A stretch of DNA of 64,000 nt from Sphingobacterium sp. SRCM116780. Lineage in GTDB: Bacteria; Bacteroidota; Bacteroidia; Sphingobacteriales; Sphingobacteriaceae. Both the position numbers and the translations under genes were made by a program. The stretch is taken from the NCBI RefSeq assembly GCF_021442025.1, contig NZ_CP090446.1:3100001-3164000 (forward strand), given 5' to 3'. Shown one piece after another: positions 27,470 to 39,118 of this stretch; position 1 is the stretch's first letter, and each line of letters starts with the position of its first letter. The notes under the pieces were generated by a model. The model had not been told where the DNA came from. It did not search any database and saw nothing but the letters and a program-made list of their open reading frames with translations.

Positions 27470-28892
27470 AAAAATAATAGCCGTAAGTCTATTGGCTCTT
27501 TCAACTTCAAAAGCTTTTCCTCAAGCGCACAATGTATCCGCAGGTTATCAAAAACCTACTGATCCATTAGTTGTCGAAAATCTCGAACAATGGCAAGACA
27601 TGAAATTTGGTCTATTTATGCATTGGGGTACCTATAGCCAATGGGGTATTGTAGAAAGTTGGAGTCTATGTCCAGAAGACGAAGGGTGGACGAAAAGAAA
27701 ACCTGAACATGGCAAGAACTATAATGACTATGTAAAGAATTACGAAAATTTACAAAAATCCTTTAATCCAACAGACTTCAATCCACAGAAATGGGCCGAT
27801 GCCGCCAAAGCTGCAGGGATGAAATATGTGGTATTCACCACTAAGCATCACGATGGATTTGCTATGTTTGACACAAAAGAATCAGACTATAAAATCACAT
27901 CACCCAATACCCCTTTTTCAACAAATCCTAAAGCCAATGTCACCAAAGAAATTTTTAATACTTTCCGGAATGATGGCTTTAAAATAGGTGCCTATTTTTC
28001 AAAACCCGATTGGCATACCGATTTTTATTGGTGGAACTATTTCCCACCGAAAGATCGTAATGTCAACTACGATCCGCAAAAACATCCCGAAAGATGGCAA
28101 AAATTTAAAGACTATACCTACAACCAGCTCAATGAACTGACCTCCGAATATGGCAAAGTCGATATTCTTTGGTTAGATGGTGGATGGGTAAGACCATTTA
28201 AAACCATTGATCAATCCGTAGATTGGCAACGAACCATCAAAGTCGAACAAGATATCGATATGGATCGTATTGGTACCATGGCTCGAAAGAATCAACCTGG
28301 TATTATCGTTGTAGACCGTACCGTTCCAGGTAAGTGGGAAAATTATGTTACTCCAGAACAAGCTGTTCCTGATCACACCTTAGATATCCCTTGGGAAAGC
28401 TGTATCACGATGGGAGATTCCTTTAGCTATGTACCCAATGATAACTATAAGCCTACAAAAAAGATTGTCGAAACGTTGGTTAAGATCATTTCAAGAGGAG
28501 GAAATTACCTGATGAATATCGCTCCGGGACCAAACGGTGATTATGATCAAGCAGCTTACGATCGATTGAAAGAATTAGCTGCTTGGATGCAAATCAATCA
28601 ATCTGCCGTATATGCCACACGTCCCATTGCTCCATTTCATGTAGACGATTATTATTATACCCGTAGCAAGGACAGTAAAGTAGTCAATGTATTCCATTTA
28701 CAAAGTGGTGATACCTATAAACAACCTGCGACCTATACGTTCACATTACCAGAGAATTTTAATGTAAAAGATATCAGCATCTTAGGACATAAAGGCAAAT
28801 TAAAATGGTCACAGAAGGATAATCAAATAAGCGTAAAAGGAGTAAACACACGACTTAATTATGCAACTGTCATCCAGTTAAAAGCGAAATAA
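27453..28892 (+). CDS. GH29 alpha-L-fucosidase (first of three)
   Basis: 479 residues. Signal peptide 1-24 (ending STSKAFPQ), then the GH29 barrel: MKFGLFMHWGTYSQWGIVES near 50, YVVFTTKHHDGFAMFDTKES near 130 and VDILWLDGGW near 236-245, where Asp242 is the expected nucleophile. A small strand-rich domain closes the protein. GH29 enzymes release alpha-L-fucose with retention of configuration. The EDEGW and KHHDGF loops resemble broad-specificity GH29-A enzymes. Probably periplasmic. It follows the second SusCD cassette and precedes the BNR lipoprotein on the same strand, so it may act on what that cassette imports. Confidence 0.92.
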   Translation: MSTYYKKIIAVSLLALSTSKAFPQAHNVSAGYQKPTDPLVVENLEQWQDMKFGLFMHWGTYSQWGIVESWSLCPEDEGWTKRKPEHGKNYNDYVKNYENLQKSFNPTDFNPQKWADAAKAAGMKYVVFTTKHHDGFAMFDTKESDYKITSPNTPFSTNPKANVTKEIFNTFRNDGFKIGAYFSKPDWHTDFYWWNYFPPKDRNVNYDPQKHPERWQKFKDYTYNQLNELTSEYGKVDILWLDGGWVRPFKTIDQSVDWQRTIKVEQDIDMDRIGTMARKNQPGIIVVDRTVPGKWENYVTPEQAVPDHTLDIPWESCITMGDSFSYVPNDNYKPTKKIVETLVKIISRGGNYLMNIAPGPNGDYDQAAYDRLKELAAWMQINQSAVYATRPIAPFHVDDYYYTRSKDSKVVNVFHLQSGDTYKQPATYTFTLPENFNVKDISILGHKGKLKWSQKDNQISVKGVNTRLNYATVIQLKAK

Positions 28893-29000
28893 AAAGCAAG
28901 CTCCAATTGTTATTAACCTGTAGCAGTTGGAGTTTATATGCTGTTGTGAATGATGATTTCGACAATTACTAGATCTTCTGATCAATTTAAAACTCCTATT

Positions 29001-30038
29001 ATGCGCTATCAATTCGATATACTTTTTTGTTTGCTACTCCTAAGCCTTACCTCTTGTAAAAGTTACCAACCCACATTGCTTAGTAATGAGCAAATCTTTT
29101 CTGTTGGACAAGTCGATTTCAAGCAATGTCATGCATCAACCATTCAAGAGGTTGGAAAAGACAGTTTGCTCAGCGCTTGGTTTGGCGGAACACACGAGTC
29201 CAATCCAGATGTCTGTATATGGATGTCGCTTAGTGTCAATGGCAAATGGCAACAACCAATCAATGTAGCCAATGGACAATTGGAAGACAAGCGTTATCCC
29301 AGTTGGAATCCCGTACTCTATCAACATCCAACTTCAGACAGTTTGTTTTTGTATTACAAGATCGGACCAAATCCAAGGGAATGGAAAGGTTATTATCAAT
29401 ATTCCATGGATAAAGGAACCACTTGGTCTGCGAGACAAGCATTGCCAGAAGGAATTTTAGGCCCGATTAAGAATAAACCATTGACACTTAAAAATGGTGT
29501 TATTTTATCACCATCCAGCACAGAATCGAAAGAAGAAATCTGGAAAGCTCACATTGAAGTTAGTCAGGATAAAGGAAAAACATGGACTGTTCGTAAAATA
29601 AATCCAGACAGTCCCATTCAAGTCATCCAACCCAGTGTTCTGCTACACAAAGACGGCAGGATACAAGTCCTTTGTCGTAGCAAAGAAAACTCGGTTATGA
29701 CAGCCTTCTCTAAAGACCAAGGAAAAACATGGGACGATTGGACGCCTACAAACTTATTAAATCCAAACGCGGCCACAGACGCTATTCAATTGAAAAATGG
29801 TTATTATATGATTGTTTACAACCCAGATATTGCTGGAAAAGATTGGTGGGAAGGGCGAACCAAACTACGGGTAGCCTTATCCAAAGACGGCATCAAATGG
29901 AAAGATGCGATGCAATTGGAAGATGGCGTTAAAGGCGATGAATATTCCTATCCAACCCTTATTCAAGACAGCAAAGGACATATCCATATCACCTATACCT
30001 GGAATAGAAAAAGCATTAAACATGTCGTTTTGAAGTAA
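29001..30038 (+). CDS. Sialidase-like BNR-repeat lipoprotein
   Basis: 345 residues from ATG 29001. A start at 28950 would add 17 polar residues before the signal, so I prefer 29001, which gives a standard lipoprotein signal (LLLLSLTSC, Cys19). The body is a six-bladed propeller of the BNR_2/sialidase superfamily. Four Asp-box-like motifs are visible (SMDKGTTW, SQDKGKTW, SKDQGKTW, SKDGIKW). AWFGGTHESNPDVCIW near residue 65 is typical of the branch often annotated exo-alpha-sialidase. A full sialidase arginine triad is not obvious, so the substrate could be another sugar. It is surface- or periplasm-facing, 108 bases after the GH29 gene. Confidence 0.75.
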   Translation: MRYQFDILFCLLLLSLTSCKSYQPTLLSNEQIFSVGQVDFKQCHASTIQEVGKDSLLSAWFGGTHESNPDVCIWMSLSVNGKWQQPINVANGQLEDKRYPSWNPVLYQHPTSDSLFLYYKIGPNPREWKGYYQYSMDKGTTWSARQALPEGILGPIKNKPLTLKNGVILSPSSTESKEEIWKAHIEVSQDKGKTWTVRKINPDSPIQVIQPSVLLHKDGRIQVLCRSKENSVMTAFSKDQGKTWDDWTPTNLLNPNAATDAIQLKNGYYMIVYNPDIAGKDWWEGRTKLRVALSKDGIKWKDAMQLEDGVKGDEYSYPTLIQDSKGHIHITYTWNRKSIKHVVLK

Positions 30039-30049
30039 GAATAGGTTGA

Positions 30050-30110
30050 AGCCTAAAGGTTTGCGCAACCAAGTCTAAAACTGAATATTCAAAAATGCCG
30101 TAGGCTTACA
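30050..30110. repeat. Short dispersed repeat, GCGCAACCAA unit, copy 1
   Basis: Contains TTGCGCAACCAAGTCTAAAA and later GCCGTAGGCTTACACAACC. A second copy at 30296-30366 has CTTGCGCAACCAAATCTAAA and CCGAAGGTTTACACAA in the same order and spacing. The TAGGCTT part is the reverse complement of the AAGCCTA blocks in the repeats at 63781-63881. Confidence 0.6.
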
Positions 30111-30116
30111 CAACCT

Positions 30117-30204
30117 GGTTTAAGTGTTCCAACGGATCACTTAAATCCTATTTTGAAACCAAGGTCTCCAGACCGAAATGTAGTACTAAATAAACATTAT
30201 ATTT
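30117..30204 (+). repeat. Dispersed palindromic intergenic repeat, copy 2
   Basis: Matches 1043-1127 along its length: GGTTTAAGTGTTCCAACGG, then CACTTAAATCC, then a CCAAGGTCTCCAGACC block and a TAAA-ATTAT tail. The internal inverted arms TTTAAGTG / CACTTAAA are kept. Confidence 0.7.
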
Positions 30205-30255
30205 CAGATGGTCGTTTTTGCTTTATTTCCATACAGAGTCTTAGATTTTATATTA

Positions 30256-30298
30256 GATTTATTGACCGCTGAAAAAGCGAACAATAAACCAGTTAAGG
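30256..30298 (-). repeat. Related palindromic repeat, inverted copy
   Basis: Read on the minus strand this gives CCTTAACTGGTTTATTGTTC and then GCTTTTTCAGCGGTCAAT. This aligns with 63900-63944, which has CCTTAACTGGTTTAAGTATT and GCTCTTTCAGCGGTCACT. Confidence 0.6.
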
Positions 30299-30366
30299 GC
30301 TAAAGCCTTGCGCAACCAAATCTAAAACTTAAGACTCAAGAAACCGAAGGTTTACACAAGATGAAT
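30296..30366. repeat. Short dispersed repeat, GCGCAACCAA unit, copy 2
   Basis: Second copy of the unit at 30050-30110, in the same orientation and with scattered substitutions. It ends just before the GH3 stop codon. Confidence 0.6.
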
Positions 30367-30382
30367 CTAACTATCTAACCTA

Positions 30383-32749
30383 CTAAAGATAATCTTTCGT
30401 TAACTCGACGTCCCCTTCTAAACGAATATCATCTGACGCAGCCCCGATCTGCAATTTAAATTTTCCTTTCTCTGTTTTCCAGGATTTGTCAACAGCCCAT
30501 AATTTCAAATCCGCTTTGGTTAATTGAAATGAGTAAGTAGCGCGTTTACCCGCATCAATTGATTTCCGTTCGAAACGTTTTAACTGTTTAATAGGCGTAA
30601 CGACCGAACTCACTTCATCGACAACATACAATTGTGCAACCTCATCACCATTCCGTTGTCCTTGGTTACTGACATCAAAAGAGACCGTGCATAAAAAATC
30701 AGCAGACTCCTCTTTCAGATCAATTTTAAGATTAGTATAACCAAAAGTACTATAACTCAAGCCATAGCCAAATGCATAGCGAGGTTTCGCTTCCATCTCC
30801 ACATAGTCGTGATGTTTAGGTTTGCTATAGTTATAATGTACAGGCAATTGTCCGACCGAACGCGGTATTGAAATCGGTAAGCGCCCAGCAGGATTATAAT
30901 CTCCAAAAAGAACATCAGCAATAGCCAAACCACCCTCCTGTCCAGGATACCAGGCATTGATAATCGCAGGGATATGATCCGATGCCCAGTTCAAGTTCAA
31001 GGGTCTTCCCATAATGTTAACCAATACGATCGATTTACCTGTAGCGTGCAAAGCCTGCAATAAATTCAACTGATTTCCCATCATATCCAAGGAAACGCGA
31101 TCAAACCCTTCCCCACTCTCCATATCACTAATCGCATTGGCATCGACATTAGCCGCGCCTGTTGCCTGATAAGACGTTTTAAAATCACGTGCACTCGATC
31201 CACCCAAAACCACCACAACCACATCCGATCGTTTGGCAGCTTCGACAGCTTCTGCAATACTATTCACCGAAGTATCGCGGATGGCACAGCCTTTCACGTA
31301 ATCCACTTGCACACCTTTTCCTACCGCAGCACGGATACCATCCAATACCGTCTTTACTTTTCCATCAGCCTGTGGAGCTGTATAGTCTCCCAACTGATTA
31401 TAAACATTGTCTGCATTCGGTCCGATCACCGCTATACGTTGTAACGATTTACTTAAGGGTAATACTCCCCCCTCGTTTTTCAATAAAATAATTGATTCTT
31501 GCGCTACTTTTCGTGCAATTGTCTTATTCTCGTCTGTTCCTACTTGCTGTGCAACCCGTTTTTCATCCACATAAGGACGATCAAACAAACCAAGATTAAA
31601 TTTCATGCGAAGAACACGTGTGACAGCAGTATCCAATACAGATTTTTCGACCAAACCTTGCTGTACTGCTTTCAATAAGTTTGGACCATAACCCGAACCA
31701 CTTAAATCAACATCCAGTCCAGCATGTATACTTTGCGAAGCCGCATCTACCCCATCCGAAGCTGTGGCATGTCCCCCATTAAGTCCTGAGATACTTAAGA
31801 GATCTGAAACAACAAAACCATTAAAACCCCACTCCTTACGTAATACATCTTTCAGTAACCACGGATTAGCCGAACATGGAATACCATCGATACTATTGTA
31901 AGCCGTCATCACGGAACCAGCTCCTGCACGTACAGCTTGTTCGAATGGTGGTAAAAAATAATGTCGCAATGCTCGTTCCCCTAAGGCAACACTTTCGCCA
32001 TTATGTCCACCATCTGGAGCGGCATAAGCGACGAAATGTTTCAATGTCCCTATTATTTTATCTGTTTGACCAATGTGATCACCTTGAAATCCCTGCACCA
32101 TTGCTTTTCCCATCTGTCCGATCAAATACGGATCTTCACCATACGTTTCTTCGGTACGAGACCAACGCGGATCACGAGCCAAATCCAACACAGGACCATA
32201 ACCATTCTTCCCTCCTACGGCATAGGTTTCTTTTGCTATGGTTGCAGCCATCTCCTGAATTAGTGTGGGATTCCAAGTGCTAGCCTGTCCAATGGCCGTT
32301 GGAAAAACCGTTGCTCCAATGGCCATATGACCATGTGGCGCCTCTTCCGAAAGCAAGAGAGGTATCCCTAGACGCGTACTATCCAGCATATAACGCTGGA
32401 TTGCATTAGTCGCACGAGCGGCTTCCACAGGACTCAAACCATTTAACAACGTTTTCTGTGTCCAAGGGTCTGCTCTTAAGGTTGCCCAAAGCAGACCGAT
32501 ATGCTGTTCCTTGACAGCTTTCTTTAATTTAGCACTAACAGCAACCCCTTTTGCATTCTTTTCATACATCTCCCAGCCCAACAATTTAGATAACTGTCCA
32601 ACCTTTTCTTCCACAGTCATTCTTCCTAAGAGATCATGCACACGTGTTTCTACAGGCAGCTTACTGTTTTTATAAGGCATTTGCTGCGCCTGAAGCTGCG
32701 AGAAACTGCAGGAAAGTATACCCAGAATAAGAATTGAGCTAAATTTCAT
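30383..32749 (-). CDS. GH3 glycoside hydrolase, beta-glucosidase (BglX-like)
   Basis: 788 residues from the ATG at 32749. An upstream ATG at 32815 would bury the signal peptide 22 residues in, so I reject it. Signal peptide about 1-21 (ILGILSCSFSQLQAQQ). Domains: GH3 N-terminal barrel (about 35-380) with nucleophile Asp316 in GFVVSDLLSISGL and the substrate loop GPVLDLARDPRWSRTEETYG; GH3 C-terminal alpha/beta sandwich (about 420-650, AVIGPNADN, YPGQEGGLAIADVLFGDYNP); fibronectin-III-like C-terminus (about 690-780). BglX-type enzymes release terminal beta-linked glucose (some xylose or galactose) in the periplasm. It faces the BNR gene across a repeat-filled gap. Confidence 0.93.
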   Translation of the reverse strand: MKFSSILILGILSCSFSQLQAQQMPYKNSKLPVETRVHDLLGRMTVEEKVGQLSKLLGWEMYEKNAKGVAVSAKLKKAVKEQHIGLLWATLRADPWTQKTLLNGLSPVEAARATNAIQRYMLDSTRLGIPLLLSEEAPHGHMAIGATVFPTAIGQASTWNPTLIQEMAATIAKETYAVGGKNGYGPVLDLARDPRWSRTEETYGEDPYLIGQMGKAMVQGFQGDHIGQTDKIIGTLKHFVAYAAPDGGHNGESVALGERALRHYFLPPFEQAVRAGAGSVMTAYNSIDGIPCSANPWLLKDVLRKEWGFNGFVVSDLLSISGLNGGHATASDGVDAASQSIHAGLDVDLSGSGYGPNLLKAVQQGLVEKSVLDTAVTRVLRMKFNLGLFDRPYVDEKRVAQQVGTDENKTIARKVAQESIILLKNEGGVLPLSKSLQRIAVIGPNADNVYNQLGDYTAPQADGKVKTVLDGIRAAVGKGVQVDYVKGCAIRDTSVNSIAEAVEAAKRSDVVVVVLGGSSARDFKTSYQATGAANVDANAISDMESGEGFDRVSLDMMGNQLNLLQALHATGKSIVLVNIMGRPLNLNWASDHIPAIINAWYPGQEGGLAIADVLFGDYNPAGRLPISIPRSVGQLPVHYNYSKPKHHDYVEMEAKPRYAFGYGLSYSTFGYTNLKIDLKEESADFLCTVSFDVSNQGQRNGDEVAQLYVVDEVSSVVTPIKQLKRFERKSIDAGKRATYSFQLTKADLKLWAVDKSWKTEKGKFKLQIGAASDDIRLEGDVELTKDYL

Positions 32750-32860
32750 TGTCGAAAATAATATATAATAGAATTTGTATTCGGTTTTTAAACCACTAAA
32801 ATAACGATTTAGCAATAGAAAAAGTTAATCATGTTATCTTTTTTAAAAAGAATCTCATAA

Positions 32861-32888
32861 AAAAAGACGAACAATCGTCTTTTTGCAA
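32861..32888 (-). terminator. Terminator after the nucleotidyltransferase gene
   Basis: AAAAAGACGA (32861-32870), loop ACAA, TCGTCTTTTT (32875-32884). On the minus strand it begins 25 bases after the stop at 32909. The symmetric A/T ends would allow action in either direction. Confidence 0.8.
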
Positions 32889-32908
32889 TTTAATTATCAA
32901 GAATTTAC

Positions 32909-33391
32909 TCAATCTTGTTCATTATCTTCTCGCAGCTTCACTATTTGCTCCAACGCATCAATATCCACTTGATCTTTTGGACGATTTACGGCTCTTTTAT
33001 TAGCGATCAATTGATTGATATGGAGAAATGGAATATGTATTCCTTCAATCTCAGCTATAGAAGCTAGTTCCAGGCACTCATCAAAGGAATAATTTTCTAA
33101 ACCTTTCATATGAGTTAAGATATCCAATCGTAGTCCATTATTCAAATGAAAATCTGTCCAACCAGTAATAAAATCCATTGTTTCTAATTGTGAAATATCT
33201 CCCAAAGAAGATAATACAAATGCCTTACGGAGATAAGCTCTGTTTTGTGAAGAATCTTTTATCCAGATATCAAGATCGCCTGTGAATCGTTGAAAGCCAT
33301 GTAAATTAGTCGCATAACCACCGATCATAATATAATCAATCAACATGACAAGTTTCAAGATTTCTCCAAAATGATAGAATTTCTTCATCAA
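32909..33391 (-). CDS. MNT-type nucleotidyltransferase (DUF6036-like)
   Basis: 160 residues. The N-terminal half has the minimal nucleotidyltransferase pattern MIGGYATNLHGFQRFTGDLD: a GG turn followed by an RxTxDLDIWI motif with two metal-binding-type aspartates near residues 39-41. A third acidic position may lie in LRLDILTHMKG near 89. The end (HINQLIANKRAVNRPKDQVD) matches the KxAxxRpKDxxDl tail typical of AbiEii/DUF6036 nucleotidyltransferases. Many such proteins are halves of toxin-antitoxin or phage-defence modules that modify tRNA or a partner protein with nucleotides. It starts 17 bases after a 59-residue gene, forming a two-gene operon with a strong terminator. Function as a toxin is inference. 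Confidence 0.75.
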   Translation of the reverse strand: MMKKFYHFGEILKLVMLIDYIMIGGYATNLHGFQRFTGDLDIWIKDSSQNRAYLRKAFVLSSLGDISQLETMDFITGWTDFHLNNGLRLDILTHMKGLENYSFDECLELASIAEIEGIHIPFLHINQLIANKRAVNRPKDQVDIDALEQIVKLREDNEQD

Positions 33392-33408
33392 ATATATCCA
33401 TAGACAAA

Positions 33409-33588
33409 TTACTTTTCTAAAAATGGTTTATGGGAAATTTTAGCTTTTTTTAGGGTTTGTTGAATTTTATAAAGCCTTGTAGCCATTTCAAATCTTTCTT
33501 TATAAGATCGACTAAGGCCTTCTTTTAACAATGCTATTTCTGCTTCACTAAAACTTTTATCTACATTAACTTTATTTAAATCAACCAT
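33409..33588 (-). CDS. 59-residue partner of the nucleotidyltransferase
   Basis: ATG at 33586-33588, stop TAA at 33409-33411. The protein begins MVDLNKVNVDKSFSEAEIAL, then ERFEMATRLYKIQQTLKKAK, and is largely helical, highly charged and lysine-rich. The body resembles the short helical proteins encoded immediately before AbiEii/DUF6036-type nucleotidyltransferases, where they are candidate antitoxins. The spacing of 17 bases to the next gene supports co-expression. There are no Cys or membrane segments and no clear DNA-binding motif. The pairing is seen; the antitoxin role is inferred. Confidence 0.65.
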   Translation of the reverse strand: MVDLNKVNVDKSFSEAEIALLKEGLSRSYKERFEMATRLYKIQQTLKKAKISHKPFLEK

Positions 33589-33722
33589 GGTTCACAATTA
33601 CATGATAATCTTACTATAAAGATACAAATTAATCTTTTAATTTTCCTTTAACAAGGATATTCCATAGGAGTATAATTTAAAAAGCGCATTAGAATTCCTA
33701 TTACATCTGGACAAGACAACCA

Positions 33723-34007
33723 TTACTTTTTCTTTGTCAAGATTTTTCTAAAAAGCAGTTGTAAAAAGAAAAAGAGTAGGATCGCAAAAAGAAAATCGCC
33801 AACAAAGTAACTGTAGGAAAAATTACTGGCTTCATCCATGACATTTAAGACGGGATCATAACCCACTGATTGTCTAAAAAAATGAAACGGAAATCCGATC
33901 TGTAACGCACCATCATTGGGCATTTCATTGCGATAAGAAAGTAAGGTGCAAACCGTAAAAGAGACAATGACACCCAATACAGCGCGAGATAGAAAGCGGA
34001 AGGTCAT
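33723..34007 (-). CDS. Hypothetical two-helix membrane protein, 94 aa
   Basis: Two hydrophobic segments, at about 7-25 (SRAVLGVIVSFTVCTLLSYR) and 70-88 (GDFLFAILLFFFLQLLFRKI), surround a polar loop of about 45 residues with GFPFHFFRQSVGYDPVLN. The C-terminus is KILTKKK, so both ends are probably cytoplasmic and the loop periplasmic. I do not recognise a family. It is 134 bases upstream of the 59-residue gene on the same strand with no clear terminator between, so it could be transcribed ahead of the nucleotidyltransferase pair. Confidence 0.6.
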   Translation of the reverse strand: MTFRFLSRAVLGVIVSFTVCTLLSYRNEMPNDGALQIGFPFHFFRQSVGYDPVLNVMDEASNFSYSYFVGDFLFAILLFFFLQLLFRKILTKKK

Positions 34008-34141
34008 GATACTTAGCTAGTTTCTAAACGATTATTTTTGTCCAATTAAAATTAGTAAAATTTAACCATATCTGTATCTACTTGGTGGAATCATTGGTGG
34101 TTATATTGTTTAGGGTTTACTGGGGACTAACTTAGGACCTT

Positions 34142-34250
34142 CTTGTACCTGTGAGCACCGTGTGAGCACCATGCGTCCACCGTGAGTGCACCTTTTATAA
34201 GTGCTCACACCATTTTCGGATGGTAGACAAACCCTACTCGCAGGTACAAG
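34142..34250. repeat. Inverted repeat CTTGTACCTG ... CAGGTACAAG
   Basis: CTTGTACCTG at 34142-34151 is exactly complementary to CAGGTACAAG at 34241-34250. Inside it, GTGAGCAC (34151 and 34162) faces GTGCTCAC at 34201-34208. The symmetry extends outward to about 34115 and 34310 with mismatches. Confidence 0.65.
34151..34192 (+). repeat. 11-bp tandem array, GTGAGCACC units
   Basis: GTGAGCACCGT, GTGAGCACCAT, GCGTCCACCGT and a shorter GAGTGCACC follow each other with an 11-base period. It lies about 190 bases before the gene at 34378. Confidence 0.75.
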
Positions 34251-34377
34251 TTATATCCAATCAGTCCCCTAGCAATCTCCCAGTAACTCCCAAGTATTTG
34301 TCAACAGTTACCTGCTGAAAGATAAATCAAAACAATCGGATGAGGCAAACTGATTATCAAATTTGAAATGAGTTGTG

Positions 34378-35232
34378 ATGCGTCATTTCAAATTTAATAA
34401 TGCACTTGTGTTCAGTCCTTTTCATATTCGCAAAAATGCACAAATATTTGATTTTCGACAGTTTACAGCCGTATATTTGGATATGGCTATCAATCAAAAT
34501 GGATTCTTACGGGGGCAAGTTGGCAACCTGGTAAACCGCAAATTAGGAAGTATCAATGTTATTCAAACCAAAGCTGGTCGTCGCATCAAACAGAGCGAAG
34601 GTACCAAAGAGTGCTCCCATGATTTTGGAGTAGCAAGCCGTGCATCTTTTACCATCCGATTTGGTTTGATTGAAATTCATCAGAATCTGTACGATGGACA
34701 AATGATCAATCGGCTGAATAAACAGATCTATCGTGCCTTGCGATCTAATCCAGACCAAGTGGCGGGAATGATGTCCATGGATCACGCGGTATTGAGTCGT
34801 TTAGTCGGATTTCAATTCAATGAAAAAAATCATATGGAGGACTACCTTTTCCTTGATCCTAAAATTCACTTGGATCATAATCAACAATTACATATTCAAC
34901 TCCCTGAATTTGATATCATCAGAGCTGTACGTATGCCTAAAAAATGTGATAAAATCATTATGCATTTTCAGGTCGTAGACTTAAATTTTCCCGATCAAAG
35001 TTCAGAAAAAATCAAAAGTGTGGAATTCGAAATGGAGGACTTTTTTCACGTCCCTATTGCCGAACCACAGCATTGGATCATCGATTGCCATGCTGTTAAA
35101 AACAAAACTATTCTCGTCGGTCTCAATATTCATTATATATCACAACATACAACAACAAATGGAACGAAAGAATATCTATTGAATACAAAGGATTTCAATA
35201 CAGCAGCCATTATCAGTGCTTTTAAGATTTAA
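34378..35232 (+). CDS. Hypothetical protein, possibly DUF6266-like
   Basis: 284 residues from ATG 34378. A GTG three bases earlier is the only other nearby start. The protein has no signal peptide or membrane segment. Residues 38-75 (INQNGFLRGQVGNLVNRKLG, then a conserved-looking GRRIKQSEGTKE) recall the N-terminal layout of DUF6266 proteins of Bacteroidota, which start with a GxxGKVGNxVG-type motif. This is a resemblance of pattern, not a firm match. The rest is strand-rich (QLHIQLPEFDIIRAVRMP, KIIMHFQVVDLNF) and ends in a short helix. A repeat array and inverted repeat lie upstream. Function unknown. Confidence 0.6.
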   Translation: MRHFKFNNALVFSPFHIRKNAQIFDFRQFTAVYLDMAINQNGFLRGQVGNLVNRKLGSINVIQTKAGRRIKQSEGTKECSHDFGVASRASFTIRFGLIEIHQNLYDGQMINRLNKQIYRALRSNPDQVAGMMSMDHAVLSRLVGFQFNEKNHMEDYLFLDPKIHLDHNQQLHIQLPEFDIIRAVRMPKKCDKIIMHFQVVDLNFPDQSSEKIKSVEFEMEDFFHVPIAEPQHWIIDCHAVKNKTILVGLNIHYISQHTTTNGTKEYLLNTKDFNTAAIISAFKI

Positions 35233-35395
35233 ATATAGAAGATCAAAATGCCCAATGCAGCTGTAAGAATAGTTCAAAAGCCCGTTGAGGTTATAGCGAT
35301 AACATTTAAATTCATTTAGTCTATAAAATTAAAATACTTTGAATAGCAGAAATGAAAAGGAGAAAAAGAATTTGCTATTATAGCTAAATAAAAAC

Positions 35396-35435
35396 AATAC
35401 GTGTAAGCTTTTCAGGTGAGAAGATTACACGTATT
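35396..35435 (-). terminator. Hairpin between convergent genes, likely terminator of the GH2 operon
   Basis: AATACGTGTA (35396-35405) pairs with TACACGTATT (35426-35435) around a 20-base loop. On the minus strand the stem is followed by GTTTTTAT, 26 bases after the GH2 stop. It could also serve the plus-strand gene ending at 35232. Confidence 0.55.
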
Positions 35436-35460
35436 ACTTTAATTAAAATCAACAATCATG

Positions 35461-39045
<3,585 letters not shown>

Positions 39046-39059
39046 TTAGCAATCAACAT

Positions 39060-39097
39060 ATAAATTAGGGTACATATGTACGTGTACCCTGATTTAT
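39060..39097. repeat. Perfect-looking hairpin between GH29 and GH2 genes
   Basis: Arms of 15 bases (39060-39074 and 39083-39097) with one T-G pair, core AGGGTACA / TGTACCCT, and an 8-base loop TATGTACG. There is no clear T tract on the minus strand, so it may be an mRNA-stabilising or partial-attenuation hairpin rather than a full terminator, or an operator. Confidence 0.6.
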
Positions 39098-39118
39098 AAG
39101 ATAAACACTACTATCTAT

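Larger units (their letters stand above)
30039..30382. other. Convergent intergenic region made of dispersed repeats
   Basis: No gene. The space between two convergent genes is filled with repeat sequence: two copies of a GCGCAACCAA-TCTAAAACT unit (30050-30110 and 30296-30366), a palindromic element (30117-30204), and an inverted related element (30256-30298). Confidence 0.6.
34008..34377. other. Divergent intergenic region with an 11-bp repeat array and a large inverted repeat
   Basis: No gene. Base composition becomes unusually GC-rich between about 34115 and 34310. It holds an 11-base-period array (34151-34192) and an imperfect inverted repeat of about 180 bases. The left arm contains TTACTGGGG, GGACTAACTT and CTTGTACCTG. 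The right arm (complement) has TTACTGGGAG, GGACTGATTGG and CTTGTACCTG in the same order. Confidence 0.6.

Noticed and set aside
28895..28940. Hairpin CTCCAA...TTGGAG after the first GH29 gene as a terminator
   Set aside because: The stem is only about six bases with a long loop and no real T tract, so the BNR gene is more likely co-transcribed.
30117..30382. Repeat cluster as a CRISPR array
   Set aside because: Repeats are diverged, of different lengths and partly inverted, with no regular spacers and no cas genes in the window.
31189..32283. Antisense frames of 86-135 codons inside the GH3 gene
   Set aside because: They are shadows of a full-length GH3 gene with intact catalytic motifs and have implausible composition.
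33723..34007. 94-residue membrane protein as a third member of the nucleotidyltransferase module
   Set aside because: It is 134 bases away and has no feature tying it to the pair. Co-transcription is possible but not shown.
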